Assembly: GCA_002336675.1 (NCBI GenBank)
Contig: DDEI01000102.1
Location: forward strand, 40,943-59,459
Length of the DNA stretch: 18,517 nucleotides
Direction: 5' to 3'
Source: Flavobacteriales bacterium UBA1958
GTDB lineage: Bacteria; Bacteroidota; Bacteroidia; Flavobacteriales_D; Sanyastnellaceae
Shown in pieces: positions 7,537 to 14,586 of this stretch; the stretch's first letter is position 1; the number at the start of each line of letters is the position of its first letter. Both the position numbers and the translations under genes were made by a program. Under the pieces are notes generated by a model. That model saw only the letters and a program-made list of their open reading frames with translations, was not told where the DNA came from and ran no database searches.

Positions 7537-10134
7537 CACAAATTGTGATTGTGAAACAGGTCCCACATGATCACTGATACTTAAAACATATGTTCCAGGA
7601 GTCAATGATTCGATGTTCACCGCTTGATTCGTAGAATTAATAACTCCATTTAGAACGATTCTTCCTGTTAAATCCAGGATGTTAAATGAGGAGTTAATTA
7701 ATGAGGAGTTAACGATTAATTCAGAAGACGCAGGATTTGGATAGATAGAGATATCGTTAGCGCCTAGTTCTTTTACTGAATCGAACTCTTCTATGGTTAC
7801 ACAGTAATCCTCAGTTTCGCCATATTCATATTCTCCACATGGGTCTTGACCACTTTGAACATTTCCAGCCCAGACCACAGAAACTCTAATTCTAGTAAGT
7901 CCTAGTAAGGCATCTTCTAGAACTGTAAACGTATCCTGAAGTCCTGTGTTTGTATTGTTTTCTGAAGCTACTATTTCATTCGCAGAGAAGTCACCGTCTT
8001 GGTTATAGTCAATCCATACAATAATACTTTCATTATAAGTTTGTCCACCATACCCAACCTCTACTTCAAGGTCTGAAGAGTTTCCTCTATTCAGAAAAAT
8101 TTCTGAACCAGTGTAATCACCGTATCCTCCATCATTCCCTGAGTTATTAGCATAACTATTAATAGAAAACTCCTGGATAAACTCATCTTCTGAAGACTCA
8201 GGGATTAACTCACAAAAAGCAGCATCTGTGCAGTGCCCGCAACCGGTGGTTCTAAATTCTAGTAGGTTGTCTTCCAGCGAAAAGACTCCGTCACAGACAG
8301 AGTATATACTTATTTCATAATCTGTACATGGTTCTAAATCTGATAGCGTATAAATACCTCCTTCGATGTTTTCAATTGTAGTAGAAAAACTGCCAAACTG
8401 GCCATATACTAGGTTGTAACCTTCAGCAGCTAATACATTAACCCATGTTATCGCAGCTTCAGTATCACTTAGCACTTCTAGGGAAAGAGTTTCCAATTCT
8501 GGTGAAACACAGCATCCATCAGTTTCAATGAAAGAAGAAGTAGTCCACTCTGTTTCTTCTTCTTCAGAACAGACTGTTTTAATTTGGTATTCATATTCAG
8601 AGCACCACTCAAGCTCACCTAAGTTAAAAGAGGGCTCGTTTAAATCTAATGCCTCAGTCCATTCTGAGTCTGTTATTCGTTTATACCTAAATCCGAAAGT
8701 GCTTTCTTCATTAAAAGCGGCCCATTCTACTGCGAATGAAATATTATCAGCAGAAACTAGAGTTGAACTAAAAGGGGCGTAGCAAGCTCCTTCTGGACAT
8801 GTAGCTAACAAGATATTTAAACTATTAAATGAATTAACTCGGCCTCCTGTAACGCACTCTGTAGTGAGGTTATCCAATGGATCTACCCCATCTAGAAGGG
8901 CTTGTCTGATAAGATCAGCCCCTGCTTGTGGGTCAGCGTGAACTAAGTCCATAAGACCTGGGCACGGAACAGAATATAAAAGCCCGATAACGCCCGCAGT
9001 AAGAGGGCTGGCAAATGAAGTTCCAGAAGTAGCTCCGTAGCCATCAGTTCCAGAAGTAGTCCAAACATTTTCACCTGGAGCGCCTAGATCAATAGTAGTC
9101 TGTCCATAGGCAGAGAAAGTTCTTACGTCATTATTATTAGTGGCAGTGACGCTAATCATATAATCAGATGCACAAGCAGTTGGTAAATCACCAACAGCAT
9201 CTATATCGACATTGTTATTAGCAGTGGCTCCACAACTTAGAATTCCGGCCTCACCTAAAGTTTGATATAGCCCACACCAGATAGGAGAGTCTTCAGGGTT
9301 TCCGCCATCTATACCCCATGAAGCATTTGTAGCTACCACGAAGGCACCTTGAGCTCCAGCAGTTTCTTCATATAAATTTCTCATATCTAAAGGATACCCG
9401 TAAGCTTCTACTAAAGATGCTTCATTAGAGATGTTCTCCCCCGCTACAGACATAATTTTCACTGTCCAGTTAGCTCCTACTAGCCCTAAATCATTATCTC
9501 CTTTAGCGCCTATCATTCCCATTACCTGAGTTCCATGTCCCCCTTGGAATACTCCTTCATCATCATCAGAGCCTACGTTCCATCCGTTTACATCATCAAT
9601 ATATCCATTTTGATCATCATCTATTCCGTTATCAGCTATCTCCTGAGTATTGCTCCATGCATTGTACTGTAAATCCTCATGTTGAGCATTTCCTCCTTCT
9701 ATAACACAAACCACTATTTCATCTCCTACAGCTGTCAATCCTCCTGTAGTTATATCCCATGCTAGTTCAGAGGCTATATTCTCATGGTGCCACTGGTTTC
9801 CGTATTCAGGGTCTAATGGAGTAGTTTCCCTTAAATCCACTTTATGATTTAGCTGGGCATTAAGAACACCAGAGTATTGGTGGAGTTTATCTACCAACTC
9901 TTGCTCAGAGATTAAGTTAATGTGAGATATTAAGTAGATGTTTAAGTTGGCGTTAAGTACTTTTTTCACTCTTATTTGAGCGGTATTGTTATAGGCCTGA
10001 TTGGCCTTATTAATGACATCTTCAATTTTAACATCATCTGTTAACTCTACTAGAACTTGGTTTTCTACAATTTCTTGAGAATTGGCTTTAACTGCAGTAA
10101 TAGCTATTATAGCTAGAAATAGAATTTGTTTCAT
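7528..10134 (-). CDS. S8 (subtilisin-like) serine protease with Fn3-like, GEVED and T9SS sorting domains
   Basis: The product has 868 residues from ATG at 10134, with a signal peptide of about 19 residues. A propeptide-like region (about 21-110) precedes the S8 domain (about 115-440). The His motif is GGHGTQVMG (His200). NASWG is at 270-274, the likely oxyanion Asn is in GATANNN (306-308), and the Ser motif is SGTSFASP (Ser373). At the position of the catalytic Asp the protein has Glu146, in VVCVIEGGNAQHEDL. Two cysteine-containing fibronectin-III-like modules follow (about 453-535 and 543-630), then a GEVED-type domain (about 650-783, with IIVWIDYNQDGDF and CGEYEYGETEDYCV). A T9SS type A sorting domain closes the protein (about 796-868, SIYPNPASSELIV ... 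FVKM). It should act outside the cell, degrading proteins as a nutrient or as matrix turnover. It has its own -7 box upstream and a terminator downstream, so it is probably monocistronic. The family call is firm; activity depends on whether Glu146 can replace Asp. Confidence 0.9.
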   Translation of the reverse strand: MKQILFLAIIAITAVKANSQEIVENQVLVELTDDVKIEDVINKANQAYNNTAQIRVKKVLNANLNIYLISHINLISEQELVDKLHQYSGVLNAQLNHKVDLRETTPLDPEYGNQWHHENIASELAWDITTGGLTAVGDEIVVCVIEGGNAQHEDLQYNAWSNTQEIADNGIDDDQNGYIDDVNGWNVGSDDDEGVFQGGHGTQVMGMIGAKGDNDLGLVGANWTVKIMSVAGENISNEASLVEAYGYPLDMRNLYEETAGAQGAFVVATNASWGIDGGNPEDSPIWCGLYQTLGEAGILSCGATANNNVDIDAVGDLPTACASDYMISVTATNNNDVRTFSAYGQTTIDLGAPGENVWTTSGTDGYGATSGTSFASPLTAGVIGLLYSVPCPGLMDLVHADPQAGADLIRQALLDGVDPLDNLTTECVTGGRVNSFNSLNILLATCPEGACYAPFSSTLVSADNISFAVEWAAFNEESTFGFRYKRITDSEWTEALDLNEPSFNLGELEWCSEYEYQIKTVCSEEEETEWTTSSFIETDGCCVSPELETLSLEVLSDTEAAITWVNVLAAEGYNLVYGQFGSFSTTIENIEGGIYTLSDLEPCTDYEISIYSVCDGVFSLEDNLLEFRTTGCGHCTDAAFCELIPESSEDEFIQEFSINSYANNSGNDGGYGDYTGSEIFLNRGNSSDLEVEVGYGGQTYNESIIVWIDYNQDGDFSANEIVASENNTNTGLQDTFTVLEDALLGLTRIRVSVVWAGNVQSGQDPCGEYEYGETEDYCVTIEEFDSVKELGANDISIYPNPASSELIVNSSLINSSFNILDLTGRIVLNGVINSTNQAVNIESLTPGTYVLSISDHVGPVSQSQFVKM
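7685..7712 (-). repeat. 15-base tandem duplication within the protease sorting domain
   Basis: The 13-base string aatgaggagttaa occurs at 7685-7697 and again at 7700-7712, a period of 15 bases that keeps the frame. It encodes the repeated NSSL/NSSF stretch in VNSSLINSSFNILD, just after the SIYPNP sorting motif. This is a small internal duplication in a tolerant linker strand. Confidence 0.7.
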
Positions 10135-10162
10135 GTGATATAAGTTCTTTGTAGGTTTAGTA

Positions 10163-10190
10163 CAAATTTAAAGTAGATAACCCTCGCAAA
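10163..10190 (-). promoter_or_regulatory. Putative Bacteroidota-type promoter of the S8 protease gene
   Basis: On the minus strand TAAATTTG (10170-10163) matches the Bacteroidota -7 consensus TAnnTTTG exactly. A TTTG (10190-10187) sits 16 bases upstream as a possible -33 element, slightly closer than usual. The -7 box ends 28 bases before the ATG at 10134. This is pattern matching only. Confidence 0.6.
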
Positions 10191-10211
10191 TATTTAGGAG
10201 TGCTGTGATTT

Positions 10212-12638
10212 TTATTCTGAATAGTATTCCCTCTTTACACGGTAAGAAATTGCAGAAAGCACCTCGTAAGGGATAGAATTTATCACTTTTGCTATACCGG
10301 AGACATCCTCTGGAGTGTTGAATATTTCGACTTCTTGCCCGACTTGAGCATTTATTCGGGTAACATCAATGAACGCCATGTCCATACATATATTTCCTAT
10401 GATAGGAGCAGTTTGGTTTCCAAGTTTAACGTGAAAATTACCGTTTCCAAGGCTTCTAAATAGACCATCAGCGTAGCCTATAGGGATGACAGCCACTTTA
10501 GTGATGGTATTAGAAACAAAGCTTCTCCCATACCCTAGAGATTCACCTGGAGCTATTGTTCTCATTTGGATGATGGTGGTTTTAAGCCGTCCGGCCATCA
10601 TTAATTTATTTTGTATTTTTTCCTCTGAGCTAATACCGTAGAGACCAAGCCCTAGTCTAACCATATCTAAATGTGCTTCGGGAAACCTCCCGATGGCTGC
10701 CGTGTTACAAATGTGACGAATAGGCTGATAACCAATTGAAAAGCAGATAATGTCTGCGGATTCTTTAAGTTTTTTAATTTGAAGCTTTGTAAAACTGTCT
10801 TGTGTTTCCGAGTCACTAGCAGCAAGATGAGAAAAGATAGTTTTAACCTGAAAATGATTTGAGGAAGTTAGTTCAATGGTTAAAGCTTGAATTTCGCTCG
10901 CCTCCATTCCTAGCCTATGCATACCAGTATCCAGCTTTAGATGAATAGGATAATTTTCTATTTCTACTCGATCTAGATATGACTTGAATTTCCTCAAGAG
11001 GCTAAGCGAATACATCTCTGGCTCTAAATTATTCTCTACTATGCTAGAAAAGGCAGATGGCTCTGGGTTAAGTACTAAGATGGGAAGTTTAACCCCTTTT
11101 TTTCTTAACTCTACACCTTCATCAACATAGGCTACTGCTAAATAATGAACCCCTAAACTTTCTAAGTGCCGAGCTATTTCATAAGTGCCACTTCCGTAAC
11201 TAAACGCTTTAACCATGGCCATGATTTTGGTCTTAGGCTTTATTAGAGTTCTATAGTAGTTGAGGTTGGCAGTAAATGCAGATAGATTTACTTCTAAAAC
11301 AGTTCGATGATTTTTTAGCTGTAGCCGTTGGGCTATTTTTTCTAATTTAAATTTTCGTGCACCTTTAATAATTACAACCTCTGAATTAAAGCGTTTATAT
11401 ATTTTAGAGCGTAAAAAGGCATCTACAGTAGTAAAATGTTCAGAAGCATTCAAGCTGTTTTGAGCTATAAGAGGGTCTATGCCAATGGTAATTAGCCTAT
11501 TAATTTGATTGCTGGTTACCAGTTCTTTAATATGCGTATAGTCAGCGGAGTTAGCTTTGTAGAATTTAGATATAATCAATACTTTAGGCCGTTCATGAGC
11601 GTAATTATTAGCCAAGTTCAGCGATTGTTCCAGTGCTTTTAAATCAGCGCTATAAGCATCATTAATGATGGTACAGTTGTTCTTTCCTTTTAGCACTTGC
11701 AGCCTCATATCTAAAGACTCTAAAGAAGTTAACCCTTCTTGAATAGTCGTGTCATCTATTTTTAACACCATGGCAGTTACTAGAGCATGACATGCATTTT
11801 CTATAGAGGCGTCATCAGTAAAGGAGATGGTGAATAATGTGCTGTTATTTACTAGAAGTTCGGTTTTATTTGAGAATTTAGAGATACTGATTTTGACGTC
11901 ATCACCTTCACTAATCCCCCAGGTATATAGAGGGACGTTTAAAGATTTGAGCTCGTTGATAAGCATAAGGCTATTGGAGTTGGCTATCACTCTTTCTGCA
12001 CCCTTAAAGAGCAGTGCTTTTTCTTTTATGAGTTGTTTCCTGTCCTTAAAATTAACGAGATGAGCGTCTCCTATATTTGTAAAAACGCCCATGGTCGGCT
12101 GAATCATTTGTGCTAAACAATCCATTTCATTAGGCTTGGATATTCCTGCCTCTATAATGGCTAATTCATTTTGAGGGTCTATTTGCCATAAAGATAAGGA
12201 TACGCCTATTTGACTGTTATAGCTTCTTGGGCTTACGGCTGCATTTATTTTTTGACTAATGATCTGAGAAAGCCAGTCCTTCACTATAGTTTTACCGTTA
12301 CTTCCCGTTATCGCTATAACTGGGATGTTAAACCTTTTTCGATGGGATTCGGCTAAGCGTTGCAGCGCATATAAAGGACGCTCTACTTCTATAAAGGATG
12401 CTGATAAATCAGAAGAAAAGCCTTGGTGAACCACAAAGGCTCTGACTCCTTTTTCAAAGGCGCTTTTTATAAAACTGTGGCCATCATTTCTCGCTGTCTT
12501 TAATGCGAAGAATATGGAATGTTCAGGGTTGGTTAATTTTCTGGAATCAAATGTTATATTGGTAATTACTCTTTCTGAGTCTCCTTGAAGAACTCCTGAA
12601 ACGACAGTTGTTATTTGTCCTAAAGAATAGTTAGTCAT
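10212..12638 (-). CDS. murF-alr: Bifunctional UDP-MurNAc-tripeptide:D-Ala-D-Ala ligase / alanine racemase (MurF-Alr fusion)
   Basis: The product has 808 residues from ATG at 12638. The MurF half (about 1-440) has the Mur-ligase N domain (NITFDSRKL ... [13 protein letters not shown]), the ATP loop [14 protein letters not shown] (Lys116), [20 protein letters not shown] and the C-domain [11 protein letters not shown]. The second half (about 445-808) is a PLP-dependent alanine racemase. It has Lys477 in [11 protein letters not shown] as the PLP lysine, [26 protein letters not shown] with the second catalytic Tyr703, IPIGYADG and NICMDMAF. It makes D-Ala from L-Ala and adds D-Ala-D-Ala to the muramyl tripeptide in the cytoplasm, both for peptidoglycan. 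The fusion is characteristic of Bacteroidota. The residue after the loop Thr is Ile instead of the more common Thr; from memory this is frequent in fused forms. Its start overlaps tdk by 8 bases, so the pair is one transcript. Confidence 0.96.
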   Translation of the reverse strand: MTNYSLGQITTVVSGVLQGDSERVITNITFDSRKLTNPEHSIFFALKTARNDGHSFIKSAFEKGVRAFVVHQGFSSDLSASFIEVERPLYALQRLAESHRKRFNIPVIAITGSNGKTIVKDWLSQIISQKINAAVSPRSYNSQIGVSLSLWQIDPQNELAIIEAGISKPNEMDCLAQMIQPTMGVFTNIGDAHLVNFKDRKQLIKEKALLFKGAERVIANSNSLMLINELKSLNVPLYTWGISEGDDVKISISKFSNKTELLVNNSTLFTISFTDDASIENACHALVTAMVLKIDDTTIQEGLTSLESLDMRLQVLKGKNNCTIINDAYSADLKALEQSLNLANNYAHERPKVLIISKFYKANSADYTHIKELVTSNQINRLITIGIDPLIAQNSLNASEHFTTVDAFLRSKIYKRFNSEVVIIKGARKFKLEKIAQRLQLKNHRTVLEVNLSAFTANLNYYRTLIKPKTKIMAMVKAFSYGSGTYEIARHLESLGVHYLAVAYVDEGVELRKKGVKLPILVLNPEPSAFSSIVENNLEPEMYSLSLLRKFKSYLDRVEIENYPIHLKLDTGMHRLGMEASEIQALTIELTSSNHFQVKTIFSHLAASDSETQDSFTKLQIKKLKESADIICFSIGYQPIRHICNTAAIGRFPEAHLDMVRLGLGLYGISSEEKIQNKLMMAGRLKTTIIQMRTIAPGESLGYGRSFVSNTITKVAVIPIGYADGLFRSLGNGNFHVKLGNQTAPIIGNICMDMAFIDVTRINAQVGQEVEIFNTPEDVSGIAKVINSIPYEVLSAISYRVKREYYSE

Positions 12639-13317
12639 CCGTAGACTGAGTGAGTTCTTTTAGCGCCTCTTCCGCTTTTTTTTCAGCATAACGCTCATTC
12701 ATGATTTTCTGCTGCCATTCAGGGATAATCCCTTCTTTTTCGAATTCTAGAGCTTCTACAAAAGCTTCTCTAGAAAGCGGCACATAACAGTCTTTTTCTC
12801 CTAGTTCTACCAGTTTTTCTCCTCCTGTAAACCTGTAAGAATATTGAGCAAGGTTGCCTGTTTTCACGCAGATGGCGTGAACTTTCGTTACATATTCTGC
12901 TTGTGCCATAAGCTGAGGCATAGGGCCAAAAGGCCGGCCTTTGAAATCCATATCTAACCCTGCTATTACAACTCTAATCCCAGCGTTAGCTAACTGATTA
13001 CATACGGAAGGTAATTCTTCATCGAAAAATTGAGCTTCATCTATCCCGATAACCTCTACGTCATTGGCAAGGAGCAAAAGGTTAGAGCTTGAAGGGACAG
13101 AAGTACTATGAATGGAATTATAATTATGGCTTACAACCTCATCCTCACTGTAACGAGTATCTATCTGCGGCTTAAAAATCTCGACTTTTTGACGCGCTAT
13201 CTGTGCACGTTTTAAACGTCTAATTAATTCCTCGGTTTTTCCGGAAAACATAGATCCACAGATGACTTCAATCCATCCACTTCTTTGCTGTTTGCTATTT
13301 TTATTTTCTAAAAACAT
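12631..13317 (-). CDS. tdk: Thymidine kinase
   Basis: The protein has 228 residues from ATG at 13317. An ATG 63 bases upstream (13380) is in frame, but homologues as I recall them begin near MFLEN. A -7 promoter box also lies between the two, which argues for 13317. The P-loop is [12 protein letters not shown] (Lys27), followed by FKPQIDTRY. The Walker B region with the catalytic Glu94 is [11 protein letters not shown], and the substrate loop is [15 protein letters not shown]. It phosphorylates thymidine (and usually deoxyuridine) in the salvage pathway. The zinc-ribbon cysteines of classical type II enzymes are mostly gone (AICVKTGN, and DCYVPLSR instead of a Cys pair); from memory this is common in Bacteroidota. 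After about residue 195 there is a charged, probably helical tail rich in Glu and Lys, longer than in most relatives. It is the first gene of a pair with murF-alr. Confidence 0.95.
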   Translation of the reverse strand: MFLENKNSKQQRSGWIEVICGSMFSGKTEELIRRLKRAQIARQKVEIFKPQIDTRYSEDEVVSHNYNSIHSTSVPSSSNLLLLANDVEVIGIDEAQFFDEELPSVCNQLANAGIRVVIAGLDMDFKGRPFGPMPQLMAQAEYVTKVHAICVKTGNLAQYSYRFTGGEKLVELGEKDCYVPLSREAFVEALEFEKEGIIPEWQQKIMNERYAEKKAEEALKELTQSTDD

Positions 13318-13328
13318 ATATTCTAGTA

Positions 13329-13336
13329 CAAAGATA
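13329..13336 (-). promoter_or_regulatory. Putative -7 promoter box of tdk-murF/alr
   Basis: TATCTTTG on the minus strand is an exact match to TAnnTTTG and ends 11 bases before the tdk ATG at 13317. The leader would be only a few bases long. No clear TTG -33 element is seen. The position rules against the upstream ATG at 13380 for this transcript. Confidence 0.6.
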
Positions 13337-13362
13337 ACTAAGACTTCCGGAGTTTTATTCGT

Positions 13363-13370
13363 TATACTTG
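13363..13370 (+). promoter_or_regulatory. Possible weak -7 box of the lipoprotein gene
   Basis: TATACTTG matches TAnnTTTG at all but one position and ends 28 bases before the ATG at 13399. No -33 TTG is seen at the usual distance. It lies in the divergent region shared with tdk. Confidence 0.3.
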
Positions 13371-13398
13371 TATTCTGCATTTTGAAAAGTAGATTAAT

Positions 13399-13800
13399 AT
13401 GAAAAAGCTAGTGGCTATGTTACTCATCCTGTCTTTAATGGGGTGTGATAAAAGTGAAGGAGAAGGAGGGAACTCATCCATTTCTGGAAATGTTACAATC
13501 CAACAATGGAATAACACATTTACGGTGATGAGCTATGAAGCTGAAGCTGCAGATTATGATGTGTTTATAGTCTATGGAGACGAGATAGGGTATAGTGACA
13601 AGACCGAGACAGATTATAATGGAGACTTTAAATTCTCTTTTTTAAGAGAAGGAGATTATACAGTTTACGTCTATTCTAAAGTAGTCTCTGCTTCGGCTAT
13701 TAATGGTCAGGCGCCAGATGAAGAGGCTGTAACCCAACTAGTCTCACTGGGCAAGAATGATGATTTGGAAATAGAGGACTTCACAGTGCTTAACAACTAA
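13399..13800 (+). CDS. Small lipoprotein of unknown function
   Basis: The product has 133 residues from ATG at 13399. The signal sequence [16 protein letters not shown] ends in a clear lipobox with Cys16, followed by a short acidic, Gly-rich tether ([10 protein letters not shown]). The rest (about 28-133) alternates beta strands: an [10 protein letters not shown] start, a [11 protein letters not shown] strand, then [23 protein letters not shown]. This order of a GNV strand, a YNGDF turn and a GDYTVYVYS strand resembles carboxypeptidase-regulatory-like or CnaB-type beta sandwiches. It is likely anchored in the inner or outer membrane. It is divergent from tdk and lies 5 bases before the DUF2490 gene, so they are probably co-transcribed. 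I do not recognise a specific function. Confidence 0.8.
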   Translation: MKKLVAMLLILSLMGCDKSEGEGGNSSISGNVTIQQWNNTFTVMSYEAEAADYDVFIVYGDEIGYSDKTETDYNGDFKFSFLREGDYTVYVYSKVVSASAINGQAPDEEAVTQLVSLGKNDDLEIEDFTVLNN

Positions 13801-13805
13801 GAAGT

Positions 13806-14471
13806 TTGACTAGAGTATTCATATTATTGATATTCCTAACAAATAGCTTTGTGTTATCTGCACAAACTAATGATGCCGGAGCTTGGATGAACTTTACATT
13901 AGAGAAGGATTTACGAAAAAAATTCACCACAGCAATAGAGCTAGAAACTAGGTTGAACGAGAACTTATCTGAAGCTAGAAGCATATTTTCGGAGGTTTTT
14001 CTATCTAGAGAATGGAGTGACGTATTTTCTACAACGATCACCTACAGAGCTAAAGCAAGAAGAAGACTAGAAAATGATTATGAACGGAGAGACCGTTTAG
14101 CCCTTGATTTAAAGTATAAAATAAAGTTAGGAGAAGTTGGTGTTCAGTACCGATTTAGAGCTCAGAAACTACTCGGAATTCTAGGGAAAGAGTCAGCTTT
14201 ATCTTCCTCTTTAGGCACACGTCATAAAATCAAACTGGACTACGACTTAAATAAAAAGTGGGAAGTCTCTTTGGCAGGAGAGGGCTTTTATTCATCAGAA
14301 ATAGGCGCAGGATTAACGCATACCGATATAAGGCTTAAGATAGGAGTGCAGTATAAGATTAAAAAGCGAAATTATTTCAATTTGGGATATTTGGTTCAGA
14401 GAGAGTACAGCTCGAATAATCCATTTACAAATTATAATCTAGCAGTAAGCTATAAGCTTATGATTAAGTAA
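13806..14471 (+). CDS. DUF2490 family protein, probable outer-membrane beta-barrel
   Basis: The product has 221 residues. No ATG is available before residue 27. The start is taken as TTG at 13806, because it gives a full signal peptide (TRVFILLIFLTNSFVLSA-Q) with a basic residue at the front. The mature protein opens with the NDAGAWMNFTLEKDL motif typical of DUF2490. Regular amphipathic strands follow: TTAIELETRLNEN, STTITYRAKARR, RLALDLKYKIKL, VGVQYRFRAQ, KWEVSLAGEGFY, IRLKIGVQYKI, FNLGYLVQRE and NLAVSYKLMIK. The strand pattern and aromatic girdle suggest a small outer-membrane barrel. The family has no assigned function that I know of. It lies 5 bases after the lipoprotein stop, so both are likely in one operon. 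The large barrel gene follows after 115 bases. Confidence 0.78.
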   Translation: MTRVFILLIFLTNSFVLSAQTNDAGAWMNFTLEKDLRKKFTTAIELETRLNENLSEARSIFSEVFLSREWSDVFSTTITYRAKARRRLENDYERRDRLALDLKYKIKLGEVGVQYRFRAQKLLGILGKESALSSSLGTRHKIKLDYDLNKKWEVSLAGEGFYSSEIGAGLTHTDIRLKIGVQYKIKKRNYFNLGYLVQREYSSNNPFTNYNLAVSYKLMIK

Positions 14472-14532
14472 AATCTGTACTATTCTCTTTTAGCACAAGT
14501 TTTATAATTTCCTTCCGTTCTTAAAGTTATAG

Positions 14533-14573
14533 AATCGATATTTGGGATTGGATTTCGAGATCTCTAATCGATT
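14533..14573 (+). repeat. Pair of ATCGAT-centred palindromes before the large barrel gene
   Basis: AATCGAT occurs at 14533-14539 and 14566-14572 (the second extended to AATCGATT, itself a palindrome). The copies are 33 bases apart, close to three helical turns. The second ends 14 bases before the proposed ATC start codon. A partial -7 box (GATATTTG, 14537-14544) overlaps the first copy. The pair could be a regulator site or chance in AT-rich DNA. Confidence 0.3.
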
Positions 14574-14586
14574 AAAATTCTAGTTC

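Noticed and set aside
10135..10211. Terminator after murF-alr
   Set aside because: No stable stem with a T run; only the protease promoter box is visible there.
13318..13380. Longer tdk start at ATG 13380 (21 extra residues)
   Set aside because: Homologues as I recall them begin near MFLEN, and an exact -7 promoter box lies between the two ATG codons.
13790..14041. 83-residue minus-strand frame over the DUF2490 gene
   Set aside because: It is antisense to the DUF2490 motif region and has no recognisable features.
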